Below the pieces are notes generated by a model that saw nothing but the letters and a program-made list of their open reading frames with translations, searched no databases and was not told the DNA's origin. DNA of 38,080 nt from NCBI GenBank assembly GCA_964512045.1, contig CAZEJK010000027.1:1-38080 (forward strand), given 5' to 3'. Position numbers and translations under genes: made by a program. The DNA comes from CAZEJK01 sp964512045 (GTDB taxonomy: Bacteria > Acidobacteriota > Thermoanaerobaculia > Thermoanaerobaculales > Sulfomarinibacteraceae). Positions 15,828 to 24,857 of the stretch are shown piece by piece; positions within the stretch are counted from its first letter, which is position 1; each line of letters begins with the position of its first letter.

Positions 15828-17027
15828 TCAGAGCTCGAGCCGACGCTGGTACCAGCGACGCCACGGAAGACCGAGGAGGCTGCCCACGGGGCCCAGTCGC
15901 ACGACAGCCACGAGCACACGACCGCTCCCGTCGAGCAGGAGCAGGAGATCGATGACGGTCAATACTCCGGGCGGCCGGCCGAGCAGGTTGGCGGTTCCGC
16001 CAACGATCTCCGCCACCGCTGACACCACCGTCAGCACCCACGCCGGGAACGCATGCCGTTCGGCCCACCGTCGCTGCAGCTGGGCTGGAGCGAAGGCGAA
16101 CGCCACCAGCTCGAGGCCTGCCACGAGGCTCGAGCTGACGGCGCGACCGGACCCATCCGGATCTGGGCCCGCCCGTGGGAGCCAGCGCATGACCGTGACT
16201 CCATCGCCTCGACCAGCGGCTCGCTCGAACCGGTACAGCCACCGGCTGTGCTCCTGCCGCTCCGCCACGAGCCGGTACGGCTTCCCGCGAACCATCAGCC
16301 ATCCATCCAGCTGCCAGTCCCCGCGTCGTTCGGCGGTGGCCAGCTCGAGCACACCGTCGCCGCGGTCGGGCCGCACGCGCATCGGCGTCACCCGTGACGG
16401 CTGGTGCCGGTCGATGAGCAGCAACGGTACGGACAGCAGCGATCCAACGGGCTGGTCGCTGGTCATCAACACCACCAGTCGGACGGCCCCCTCCACCCCG
16501 ACAACGAGACCGGCGAGGATCAGCCACACTGGCACCGGAGGCAGAAAGCCAGCACCGGAAAACGCTCGTGCGGCCGTATCGAGACCGACCACCACACCGA
16601 CTCCGGCCTCGAGCCACGCCGACAGCCACGCAGCAGCTCGGGCAGGGTAGGCCAGATCACGCGCGAGCCGACACAGCCACCGCCGAGGCGCGAGACCCAC
16701 CAACGGCGCGAGCACCATCAGCACCGTCCGCAGACGGTTTTCATGCTGCTCGCGGACGGTCGTCGCCACCAACGCCGAGATCGCGCCGGCGTCAAGGCGT
16801 ACCTGGGAGCGGGCGGTCTCCTCATCCGGCCATCGCGCGAGACGCCAGATCTCCGCTGACCGACGTGCGACAACCTCCCAGTCGTCCCCTTGCCACCGTA
16901 CCAACGTGCCGGGGAAGTGTCCCTGCCGGGCGTGCCACGGCAGCTCGACCTGTGGAGAGAGAACCTCGACGCCCCCCTCTTCCAGCTCTCGCACGTGCAC
17001 GCCATGTCCGAGATCGTGCCCGTTCAC
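15828..17027 (-). CDS. Unrecognised membrane protein
   Basis: I do not recognise this 399-residue protein. An N-terminal soluble part of about 100 residues has beta-like segments (WHARQGHFPGTLVRWQGDDWEVVARR). At least two hydrophobic helices lie at about 120-200, containing AWLSAWLEAGVGVVVGLDTA and VWLILAGLVVGVEGAVRLVV. A central soluble region of about 100 residues follows (LATAERRGDWQLDGWLMVRG, then PYRLVAERQEHSRWLYRFER), and one or two more helices lie near the C-terminus. Codon use resembles its neighbours. It stands between mfd and the two SurA-like genes, so an envelope role is possible but unproven. The start is GTG with no clear ribosome site. Confidence 0.75.
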   Translation of the reverse strand: MNGHDLGHGVHVRELEEGGVEVLSPQVELPWHARQGHFPGTLVRWQGDDWEVVARRSAEIWRLARWPDEETARSQVRLDAGAISALVATTVREQHENRLRTVLMVLAPLVGLAPRRWLCRLARDLAYPARAAAWLSAWLEAGVGVVVGLDTAARAFSGAGFLPPVPVWLILAGLVVGVEGAVRLVVLMTSDQPVGSLLSVPLLLIDRHQPSRVTPMRVRPDRGDGVLELATAERRGDWQLDGWLMVRGKPYRLVAERQEHSRWLYRFERAAGRGDGVTVMRWLPRAGPDPDGSGRAVSSSLVAGLELVAFAFAPAQLQRRWAERHAFPAWVLTVVSAVAEIVGGTANLLGRPPGVLTVIDLLLLLDGSGRVLVAVVRLGPVGSLLGLPWRRWYQRRLEL

Positions 17028-17197
17028 TGTAGCCAGAATTGTACGGGATGCAGAGTTCCGTGGTGCAGTGCTCGGAAGCGTCCGGATGACTGATCACTCC
17101 CGGGTCAACCCGGAAGCCGATCTCCGGTCTCCGGCAAAAACGCCTCGCTCTCTTGAAAATGCGGAGTGCTTGCGTCGCTCAGGTGCTCACGCGTCTC
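17028..17197 (-). promoter_or_regulatory. Gap between mfd and the membrane-protein gene, with a possible -10 element
   Basis: On the minus strand a TACAAT (17043-17038) lies ten bases before the GTG start of the membrane protein. This would give an almost leaderless transcript. The -35 region is poor. A CCGGG-TTGA-CCCGG hairpin (about 17098-17112) also lies in the gap without a T-run, so it is not a clear mfd terminator. Confidence 0.35.
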
Positions 17198-20100
17198 CTA
17201 CACCGCAGCGAGAGCCTGCAGGAAGCCGAGCAGCTCCGCGGGCTCGGCAGACGGCAGACGGATCTCGCCCGTGGGTGTCACCCTGCTCTCCGGCCACTGA
17301 CCGACGAGCTCCGCCAATCGGATCGGCGGCGCCGCCATGCCCGGATCGAGCTGGAGCTTCCAGCCACCACCCTTGCGAACCACCCGGGTCATCCCGGCTT
17401 CCCGTGCAGCGATCCGGATCCGCTGGCCCAGCGCCAGGTTGGCGAGCTGCGGTGGCGGCGAGCCGTAGCGATCGCGCATCTCGGCCACCAGCTCGCCGAC
17501 CGCTGGATCGTCCGCTGTGCTGGCAAGCCGCTTGTAAAACGAAAGCCGCAGCGACGGCTCTGGCACATAGCTCTCCGGCAGCTGAACGTCGAGACCGAGC
17601 TTCAGCTCCACCTCCCGGCGAGAGGCGAGCGGTGCGCCCTCGAGCTCGGCCATCGCCTCCTCGAGCAGCTGGCAGTACGTCTCGAAGCCAACTGCCTCGA
17701 TGAACCCGTGCTGCTCGCCACCGAGCAGGTTGCCCGCACCCCGGATCTCCAGATCGCGTGCGGCGATACGGAACCCCGCGCCGAGATCACAGAACTCCTG
17801 GATCGCTCCGAGCCGCGCCCGCGCGTTCGCCGACAGGGTTGCACCGGGAGGCACCAGGAAGTACGCGAACGCCAACCGCTCCGATCGGCCGACGCGACCG
17901 CGCAGCTGGTACAGCTGAGCCAGCCCGAACCGATCGGCGCGGTTCACCAGCAGAGTGTTGGCGTTGGAGATATCGAGGCCGTTCTCGATGATCGCTGTGG
18001 CAAGCAGGACGTCGGCCTCACCGTCCAGGAACTGGCGCATGGCCCGCTCCAGGTGCCGCTCCGGAAGCTGGCCATGCGCCACGACCACCCGCGCCTCGGG
18101 CACGACCTTGCGCAGCCACTCGGCCAGAGCGCCGATCGAACGCACCCGGTTGTGCACGAAAAACACCTGCCCGCTGCGCTCGAGCTCGTACAGGACGGCC
18201 TCCCGCACGGCCTCCTCGGAGAACTCCAGAACTGTCGTCTCCACCGCCTGACGATCGCGCGGGGGCGTCTCGATCAATGACACATCGCGCAGGCCGGTCA
18301 GCGACATGTGCAAGCTGCGCGGAATCGGCGTGGCCGACATGGCGAGCACATCTACCTCGGTACGCAAACGCTTCAGACGCTCCTTCTGGGCCACGCCGAA
18401 CCGCTGCTCCTCGTCGACGATCACCAAACCGAGGTCACGAAACCGGACATCGGCCGCGAGCAAACGGTGGGTTCCGACGACCACGTCGACCGTACCCTCA
18501 GCCAGCCCGGCCAGAACGGCGCGGACATCCGCCGGCGCAACGAACCGCGACAGCACCCGCACCTCCACCGGAAAGCCCACGAAGCGGTCCCGAAACGTCT
18601 GCAGATGCTGCTGAACGAGCACCGTCGTCGGTGCCAGCACAACAACCTGCTTGCCATCCAGCACCGCCTTGAAGGCGGCGCGGATCGCCACCTCGGTCTT
18701 GCCATAGCCGACATCGCCGCATAGCAGACGATCCATCGGCCGCACCGACTCCATGTCACGCTTGATATCCTCGACGGCCGCAGCCTGGTCTTCAGTCAGC
18801 TCGAAGGCGAACGCATCCTCGAACTCTCGCTGCCAGGGCGAGTCAGGAGAGAAGCCATAGCCTTCCGCGGTCCGCCGAACGGCAGCCAGGCGAAGTAGCT
18901 CGCCCGCCATCTCGCGCACCGCCTTGCGCACCCTGGCGGTGCGTCTCCGCCATGTCGAGCCGCCGAGACGGTCGAGACGCGGCGGCGCCTCCGTCTCACC
19001 CCCTGCAAACTTCTGGATCAGATCGGCCCGCTCCACCGGCACCATCAGGGTGTCCCCGCCGTGGTAGGCGAGCACCATCATCTCCAGCATCTGGCTCTCG
19101 ACGCCAACACGACGGAACCCCTCGAACAGTCCGATCCCATGGTCAACATGCACCACGAGATCGCCGGGCTTCAGATCCCTGAGATCAGACAGGAACTTGG
19201 CCAGGCCGCCGGTACGCCGCCGCGGCCGGGGGGCCGCTGTCAGATCGCGGCGCCCGTACACCGCGAGGCCACCATCCCAGACGAAACCCCGATCCAGACT
19301 GCCCACGACGACAGCGATCTGTGAGCCCTGCGGGAACTGGTCCACGGTGGGCAGCTCTGCGTCGGCAAACAGATGCTCGAACCGCCGCACCTCGCCCGCG
19401 CTCCCCACCACCAGTAGCTGCGCGAGCCCGACCGCTCTCCGATCACGCACAGTGGGCGCAAGATCAGGGATGCGCCGCACGAACTCCTCTTGCGGATGGA
19501 CCGAGACCCGCCACCAGCGCGTCGTCCGATCGTGGATCTCCACACGCTCGAGATGGAGGTCGGCTGCCCGCAGGCGGTCGCCTGTCTCCTCGGGAGACGC
19601 CAGCAGCGACTCTGGAGGAGGCAGCTCGAAGTGACGCTGCGTCAGCGTCGCCCACTCCCGTCGCTGCACCTGGTGCCAGCGTGCGAGCTCCCCGGTCACC
19701 TCATCCAGGTCGCAGACCACGACCGGCCAGCCGAGATCGAGCCAGGAGATCGTCTCTTCGACGAGTGGCAGGGCGCCCCACCAGAGGCGACGATCCACCC
19801 CGGCGCGCACTGCCGCAGCCAGACCGTGGAGCGAGCCCGCCACCTCCAAAGCCAGCAGCTCTCGGGTCTCTGGATCGCTCGCGTAGAGCTCGAGCGGGCG
19901 CAGCTCGACCGCGGCCAGCGGCTCGCCCGAGGTCCGCTGGGTGGACGGGTCGAACGGACGCAGCCGATCGATCCACAGGTCGTCGAGCTCGATCCGGACC
20001 GCATGGTCGCCGCCCGGATGCACATCGATCACCTCGCCCCGCACCGCCAGGTCGCCAGGCTCTTCCACGAGATCGACCCGACGGTAACCGAGCTCGACAA

Positions 20101-20560
20101 GCCGGCGCACCTGCTCCACGGGCTCACACTCGTCGCCAACGGCGAGGGTGATCGTCCGCGCCGCGACATCCGCGGGCTTGGGAGCCGATGCCAGAAGAGA
20201 CCGCGCTGGCGCGACGACAACGTCAACCTCCTCGGCCGCGATTCGGACCAGGGTCTCAACCGCCCCCACCCGCACCGACAGTGGCAGCTCGGAGCCCCCG
20301 TATACCGACGCCACTTCACCCGGAGCCAAGGCCACGCGAACGTTCGGAGCGAGGATCTCGAGCCCTCCCCGCACTGCCTCGGCATCCGCCAGCTGCGGCA
20401 CGACCACCAGCAGCGGTGGGGCGATCGAAGGTTCCGCAAGCAAACCGGCCATTACCAGTGCTCTGGCCGGGGGCACCACGCCGCCGACCGCGCAGCGCCG
20501 GCCCCCGTCTGTCAGGGCCTGGGCCAGCCCATCGAACGAGGGGAGTCGCGGACCGCTCAC
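17198..20560 (-). CDS. mfd: Transcription-repair coupling factor Mfd
   Basis: Mfd removes RNA polymerase stalled at DNA damage and recruits UvrA. The 1120 residues show the family order. A UvrB-like N-terminal module comes first, followed by the RNA-polymerase-interaction domain, starting near DLKPGDLVVHVDHGIGLFEG. Next is the RecG-like translocase, with GDVGYGKTE (Walker A, about 615-623), the DEEQRFGV box at about 715, and SATPIPRSLHM. The second RecA domain has VVVAHGQLPERHLERAM, QLRGRVGRS and a TRG-type region, and the TRCF C-terminal domain follows. Length is normal. The GTG start is 7 bp after ribBA, and the ribosome site is weak. It is probably co-transcribed with ribBA. Confidence 0.97.
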   Translation of the reverse strand: MSGPRLPSFDGLAQALTDGGRRCAVGGVVPPARALVMAGLLAEPSIAPPLLVVVPQLADAEAVRGGLEILAPNVRVALAPGEVASVYGGSELPLSVRVGAVETLVRIAAEEVDVVVAPARSLLASAPKPADVAARTITLAVGDECEPVEQVRRLVELGYRRVDLVEEPGDLAVRGEVIDVHPGGDHAVRIELDDLWIDRLRPFDPSTQRTSGEPLAAVELRPLELYASDPETRELLALEVAGSLHGLAAAVRAGVDRRLWWGALPLVEETISWLDLGWPVVVCDLDEVTGELARWHQVQRREWATLTQRHFELPPPESLLASPEETGDRLRAADLHLERVEIHDRTTRWWRVSVHPQEEFVRRIPDLAPTVRDRRAVGLAQLLVVGSAGEVRRFEHLFADAELPTVDQFPQGSQIAVVVGSLDRGFVWDGGLAVYGRRDLTAAPRPRRRTGGLAKFLSDLRDLKPGDLVVHVDHGIGLFEGFRRVGVESQMLEMMVLAYHGGDTLMVPVERADLIQKFAGGETEAPPRLDRLGGSTWRRRTARVRKAVREMAGELLRLAAVRRTAEGYGFSPDSPWQREFEDAFAFELTEDQAAAVEDIKRDMESVRPMDRLLCGDVGYGKTEVAIRAAFKAVLDGKQVVVLAPTTVLVQQHLQTFRDRFVGFPVEVRVLSRFVAPADVRAVLAGLAEGTVDVVVGTHRLLAADVRFRDLGLVIVDEEQRFGVAQKERLKRLRTEVDVLAMSATPIPRSLHMSLTGLRDVSLIETPPRDRQAVETTVLEFSEEAVREAVLYELERSGQVFFVHNRVRSIGALAEWLRKVVPEARVVVAHGQLPERHLERAMRQFLDGEADVLLATAIIENGLDISNANTLLVNRADRFGLAQLYQLRGRVGRSERLAFAYFLVPPGATLSANARARLGAIQEFCDLGAGFRIAARDLEIRGAGNLLGGEQHGFIEAVGFETYCQLLEEAMAELEGAPLASRREVELKLGLDVQLPESYVPEPSLRLSFYKRLASTADDPAVGELVAEMRDRYGSPPPQLANLALGQRIRIAAREAGMTRVVRKGGGWKLQLDPGMAAPPIRLAELVGQWPESRVTPTGEIRLPSAEPAELLGFLQALAAV

Positions 20561-20567
20561 GACCGGT

Positions 20568-21788
20568 TCAGACCATCTTGAGAAGATGACCGAGCTTGCT
20601 CTTCTTGGTCGTCAGGTAGGCCCGCGAGTGGCTCGTGGGCTCCACCTCGAGCGGCACCCGTTCCACGACCTCGAGCCCGTACCCGGCAAGGGCAGCGTAC
20701 TTCTTCGGGTTGTTGGTCATCAGACGCAGCCTGCGGGCACCGAGGTCATAAAGTATCTGCGCGCCGGTTCCGTACTCCCGCGGGTCGGCTGCAAAGCCCA
20801 GGTGGAGGTTCGCCTCCACGGTATCCTCACCGGCGTCCTGGAGCTCATAGGCAAGCAGCTTGTTGAACAGACCGATGCCACGCCCCTCCTGGAGGAGATA
20901 CAGCAGCACGCCGCTGCCCTCCAGCGCGATCCGGCGCAACGCCTCGTCCAGCTGGTTGCCACAGTCGCAACGCGCCGAGCCGAACACGTCGCCGGTGAGG
21001 CACTGAGAGTGCACACGCACGAGCGTCGGCCGCTCGGGATCGATCGGCCCCATCACCAGTGCGATGTGCTCCTCGCCCGAGATCGTGTTGCGGTACCCGA
21101 AGATCTTGAAGTCCCCGTAGCGGGTGGGCAACGACGGCCCCGCCACCTGCTCCACCAGTCGATCCGACGCCATCCGGTGGGCGATCAGATCTGCCAGCGA
21201 CAGGATGCCGAGACCGTGCTCGCGCGCGAACTCGGTCAATCTCGGCAGCCGCGCCATCGATCCGTCGTCGTCCATGACCTCGCACAGGACCCCGGCCGGA
21301 GTCAGACCCGCCATCTTGGCCAGATCCACCGCCGCCTCGGTGTGGCCGGCCCGCCGCAGAACCCCACCCTCCCGTGCCCGCAGCGGGAACATGTGTCCCG
21401 GCCGCAGCAGGTCCTCCGGAGTCGTGCTCGGGTCCACCAACGCCTTGACGGTGGCCGCCCGATCGAACGCCGAGATTCCAGTCGTGGTGCCATGGCGCGA
21501 CTCCACCGACACGCAGAACGCCGTCTCATGCGACGAGGTGTTGCGTTCCACCATCAGCGGCAGCTCGAGCGCATCACACCGTTCGCCGGTGAGCGCCACA
21601 CAGACCAGTCCGCGCGCATGGCGAGCCATGAAGTTGACCGCCTCCGGCGTGACGTGATCTGCGGCCAGTATCAGGTCGCCCTCGTTCTCACGATCTTCAT
21701 CGTCGACAACGACCACCTGCTCGCCACGTGCTAGCCGTTGGCTTGCCTCTTCAACCGAGATAAACACGTCCGCGTCGAGTGGCTCCAC
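20568..21788 (-). CDS. ribBA: Bifunctional 3,4-dihydroxy-2-butanone-4-phosphate synthase / GTP cyclohydrolase II
   Basis: This fused enzyme makes both precursors of riboflavin. The N-terminal RibB half has DDEDRENEGDL, HGTTTGISAFDRAATVKAL and FPLRAREGGVLRRAGHTEA. The C-terminal RibA half has HSQCLTGDVFGSARCDCGNQ with its three zinc-binding cysteines, LLQEGRGIGLFNKL, DTVEANLHLGF and TNNPKKYAAL. Both halves keep the expected active-site motifs, although the usual Arg of YLRQEGRGIG is Leu. GTG at 21788 is chosen over the upstream codon because GAGGAG lies seven bases before it, giving 406 residues. There is no room for an FMN riboswitch directly upstream. Confidence 0.96.
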   Translation of the reverse strand: MEPLDADVFISVEEASQRLARGEQVVVVDDEDRENEGDLILAADHVTPEAVNFMARHARGLVCVALTGERCDALELPLMVERNTSSHETAFCVSVESRHGTTTGISAFDRAATVKALVDPSTTPEDLLRPGHMFPLRAREGGVLRRAGHTEAAVDLAKMAGLTPAGVLCEVMDDDGSMARLPRLTEFAREHGLGILSLADLIAHRMASDRLVEQVAGPSLPTRYGDFKIFGYRNTISGEEHIALVMGPIDPERPTLVRVHSQCLTGDVFGSARCDCGNQLDEALRRIALEGSGVLLYLLQEGRGIGLFNKLLAYELQDAGEDTVEANLHLGFAADPREYGTGAQILYDLGARRLRLMTNNPKKYAALAGYGLEVVERVPLEVEPTSHSRAYLTTKKSKLGHLLKMV

Positions 21789-21844
21789 CTTCGTTCTCCT
21801 CACTGTGCGTGCACCGGAGCACACAGCTCGTTCCTCACGCCTCC

Positions 21845-23368
21845 TCAGCCGTCCTCGGGCAGAGAGATCGGTATCGTGGTCGTACGAGACACCTCCGCGA
21901 TCTCGTCGCGGACGGTCACTCGCAGCCGATACGTCGTCCCTCTCGGGAACGCGGACAGCGGAAGCTGCTTGCCAAACATGTACACATCCGGTGCCACCTT
22001 CGACAATCGAACGGCCTCCGGCATCATGCTCGAAACGGTCTTGGCACCGCTCTTCAGATCCAATCCCACGGTCACCAGAGGCGCCCCGTCCGCATCCCGC
22101 GCCGGGTTGGCCACGAGACCGAAGTACGCCATGTCCTCTCCTGCCGAGAACTCGCCTTTGGCACGGACCTGGAGATGGTACCCACCGAACACGAATGGTG
22201 CACCGGCCTCGTACTCTGCCACCTGGCCGGTCACAACGCCGGCGAACACCGGGGACACGAAGCTGGCCGAAGGATCGTCGGGACTGGTGGCAACCTCGAC
22301 GGTACGTCGCGCCACCGGAGTTCCGTCTGCCGCGAGCACCAGATCGAGAGCCCCTCCGCCCGCCGGCGCCGGCAGGGCCATCTCCACGATATCCCCGTCA
22401 CCGAACTCGTCGATCGGTTGCACGAACGAACCGATCTCGGCACCGTCCGGACCCCGCAACCAACCGACGATGGTGTCCGGTCGTGCCACGTCCTCGCGCG
22501 GCCAGTCGATGGCCAACCAGAGCGGGTACCGGCCAGGAACCGCAACCCCGCGGGCTGCGAGCACCTCGGCGTTCTGTGGCCACTGAACCGTCGCCTGACG
22601 CCAGCTCTGGTGCTCGCTCGAGGCGGCCGGCGCGCCCTCGACGAGCGCCTGCCCTGGAACCTCTTCGAGCTCCGGATGGATCACCAGCTGCTCGATTCGG
22701 GCCGCCACCGCCTCGCCACACCACTTGGCGTTCAGCACGCGCGTGTTCAGCTCGAACGTGCCCTCACCGTCTCGGTCGAAGAAGACGCAGGTGATCTCCT
22801 CAAGACGACCTGGCGCCTCGTCGAGCCCGAGACCGAGCTCCGACCGCGAATACTCCCAAACATCGGCCCTGCCACGGTCCACGTTGAAGCTCTCACCGTG
22901 CACCGAGACATAGCGGTCCGAGGTCGAGTCCATTCGGTCTCGTGGGCCCCAGCCCGCCCTGGCCGGTGGCTCACGGTACAGCCTGGCCAGGTAGTCCACC
23001 ATCAGCGCCTGTGTCCGATCGCTCGGCAGACCAAGGGCCACAAACACCTTTCCGCGATCTGTCAACGCCCCACGAACCCCTGCTTCGCCGAGCTCTTCGT
23101 CCGCCACTGCAACCCGTCGCTCGAGCTCGTCCTGCACAGGGTTGCCCGGTGTCGACAGGTCTGGATCGCGGCGAGCCCAGAACAGCTCGACGAGCTCCTG
23201 GCGCTCCTCGGCCGACTCGCACGCCGCCCATTCCTGGCGTTCCTCCTCGGTCATCAGCACGGCGAACGGTCCATCGATCCAATCAGCACCCGGGGCCTCG
23301 GCACCGACCGACGCCGGCACCCCACTACTCAGGATCAACAGCGCGACAACACTCAGGCTCCGTAACAT
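21845..23368 (-). CDS. GWxTD-family exported protein
   Basis: The 507-residue protein begins with a signal peptide (MLRSLSVVALLILSS). It is followed by the helical region of the GWxTD family: FAVLMTEEERQEWAACESAEE, then ELVELFWARRDPDLSTPGNP and TDRGKVFVALGLPSDRT. The family's GWxTD signature reads GALTD here. The C-terminal two thirds are beta-rich with several Ig-like segments. Function in this family is unknown; it is common in Acidobacteria and related groups. The open frame continues upstream only as an antisense shadow of the cysteine desulfurase, so ATG 23368 is the credible start. It lies 56 bp upstream of ribBA on the same strand. Confidence 0.82.
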   Translation of the reverse strand: MLRSLSVVALLILSSGVPASVGAEAPGADWIDGPFAVLMTEEERQEWAACESAEERQELVELFWARRDPDLSTPGNPVQDELERRVAVADEELGEAGVRGALTDRGKVFVALGLPSDRTQALMVDYLARLYREPPARAGWGPRDRMDSTSDRYVSVHGESFNVDRGRADVWEYSRSELGLGLDEAPGRLEEITCVFFDRDGEGTFELNTRVLNAKWCGEAVAARIEQLVIHPELEEVPGQALVEGAPAASSEHQSWRQATVQWPQNAEVLAARGVAVPGRYPLWLAIDWPREDVARPDTIVGWLRGPDGAEIGSFVQPIDEFGDGDIVEMALPAPAGGGALDLVLAADGTPVARRTVEVATSPDDPSASFVSPVFAGVVTGQVAEYEAGAPFVFGGYHLQVRAKGEFSAGEDMAYFGLVANPARDADGAPLVTVGLDLKSGAKTVSSMMPEAVRLSKVAPDVYMFGKQLPLSAFPRGTTYRLRVTVRDEIAEVSRTTTIPISLPEDG

Positions 23369-23650
23369 CAGATCACACCCCGCGCGGACATGAATCCGCA
23401 GGGCGTCATGGTAGCCCCGGCGCCGATCCCGCGCAACTTCGCCCGGCAGCCTGACCGGCGGCTCACGAGCACGGGACACGAGCACAGTGCTGCCATCTCG
23501 ATCCCTACGGAGCCGACTGCGCCGCCAGCTCATCCCCCTGTTCTTCGCAAGCGACTCCTGAGCCATCGGGCCCCTCGACCACGACCCTCCTCTCCGCTTA
23601 CGGGTTACCATACGCTTGCACCTGGCGACGACCGCGGTGCTCCGACAACG
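23369..23650. other. Divergent intergenic region
   Basis: These 282 bp separate the GWxTD gene (minus) from the cysteine desulfurase (plus) and must contain promoters for both. I see only a small hairpin, GCGGA-CATGAA-TCCGC (23384-23399), close to the GWxTD start, and no clear -35/-10 pair. The desulfurase frame stays open across the region, but the encoded residues are low-complexity and not like the family. Confidence 0.4.
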
Positions 23651-24829
23651 ATGGACGAACGGGCAACGATCTACCTCGACTGCAACGCCTCGACCCGGAC
23701 CGATCCCCGGGTGGTGGCCGCGATGCGCCCGGTGCTCGAGTCTGTCTACGCCAACCCCTCGAACCGCGACCACCATCCCGGACGGGATGCGTTCGCCGCC
23801 GTCGAGGACGCCCGCGCACGCATCGCACGGGCCATCGGCGCCCGACTCGCCTCGGAGATCGTGCTCACCTCCGGCGCCACTGAGGCAAACAACCTCGTCC
23901 TGCAGGGTGTTGCGATGGCCGCCGGTTCCGGAGCGCACATCGTCACCCAGTCCACGGAGCACCCCTCGGTTCTGGCGACGGTCGCGGCCCTCGAACGGCG
24001 AGGCTGGCCGGTCACCCGTGTCGGCGTTGACCACCACGGGTTGGTCGACCCGGACGAGGTTGTGGCGGCAGTGCAACCATCGACCGCGCTGGTGTCGATC
24101 ATGCTCGCCAACAACGAGACCGGCACGGTACAACCAGTGGCGGAGATCGTCCGGCGTCTGGCGGGCCGGGTCCCGGTGCACTGCGACGCGGTTCAGGCCG
24201 TGCGGACCCTGCCCGTTCATGTACGCGAGCTCGGTGCTGCGGCGCTGACCCTCTCCGGGCACAAGTGTCACGGGCCAAAAGGCACCGGCGCACTCTACCT
24301 GCGTCGCACCCGTCCACCGCTGCCCGTCGAACCGCTCCAGTACGGCGGCGGCCAAGAGCACGGGCTCAGGCCGGGCACGCTCAACACCCCCGGAGCCGTG
24401 GGCCTCGCCACGGCGATCGAGCTGTGCGTCGCCGAGCGCTCCAGTGAGGCGCTGCGCCAGCGCGAGCTGATCACTCGGCTCGAAGCACGTCTGCGCGAAC
24501 GGTGTGGCGGCATCTCCCGCAACGGAGATCCCGAGCACTGCCTGGCCGGAACCCTCAACATCACGATCGCCGGCGTCGACAGCCCATCGCTGATGGCGTC
24601 GCTCCCGGACCTGGCGATCAGCTCCGGCTCCGCCTGCTCTGCCACCGAGGCCGAGCCATCACCGGTGCTGCTGGCCATGGGTCTCAGTCGCGCCGAGGCC
24701 CTGGCCTCTGTGCGGATCAGCGTCTGCCGTTTCACCACCGGCGATGAGATCGACACGGCCGTCGAGCGGATCGCCGAGGAGGTACGCCGGCTCCGAGGGC
24801 GGACGACGGGACGACCGGAACGGCAGTGA
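23651..24829 (+). CDS. Cysteine desulfurase (IscS/NifS family)
   Basis: This PLP-dependent class V aminotransferase takes sulfur from cysteine for Fe-S clusters, thio-cofactors and possibly selenium delivery. With ATG 23651 the 392 residues start just before YLDCNASTRTDP. Family motifs include SGATEANNLV, TEHPSVL, NNETGTVQP, HCDAVQA and the PLP lysine in LSGHKCHGPKG (Lys205). The catalytic cysteine in ISSGSACSATEAEPS (Cys329) lies in a short group I-type loop. The length is normal. No iscU, iscR or sufE lies beside it, so it is not part of an isc operon here. The ribosome site is weak. Confidence 0.92.
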   Translation: MDERATIYLDCNASTRTDPRVVAAMRPVLESVYANPSNRDHHPGRDAFAAVEDARARIARAIGARLASEIVLTSGATEANNLVLQGVAMAAGSGAHIVTQSTEHPSVLATVAALERRGWPVTRVGVDHHGLVDPDEVVAAVQPSTALVSIMLANNETGTVQPVAEIVRRLAGRVPVHCDAVQAVRTLPVHVRELGAAALTLSGHKCHGPKGTGALYLRRTRPPLPVEPLQYGGGQEHGLRPGTLNTPGAVGLATAIELCVAERSSEALRQRELITRLEARLRERCGGISRNGDPEHCLAGTLNITIAGVDSPSLMASLPDLAISSGSACSATEAEPSPVLLAMGLSRAEALASVRISVCRFTTGDEIDTAVERIAEEVRRLRGRTTGRPERQ

Positions 24830-24857
24830 GGGCGCGGATGCCGTACCATACCGTCCG

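Noticed and set aside
15789..16629. N-terminal half of the long frame over the parvulin gene
   Set aside because: It overlaps the membrane-protein gene in another frame. The lipoprotein signal marks the true start near 15780-15813.
23390..23650. N-terminal extension of the cysteine desulfurase
   Set aside because: The 87 extra residues are low-complexity and absent from the family, whose proteins begin just before YLDCNAS.
23369..24538. Long upstream extension of the GWxTD frame
   Set aside because: It is antisense to the cysteine desulfurase. A signal peptide begins at ATG 23368.
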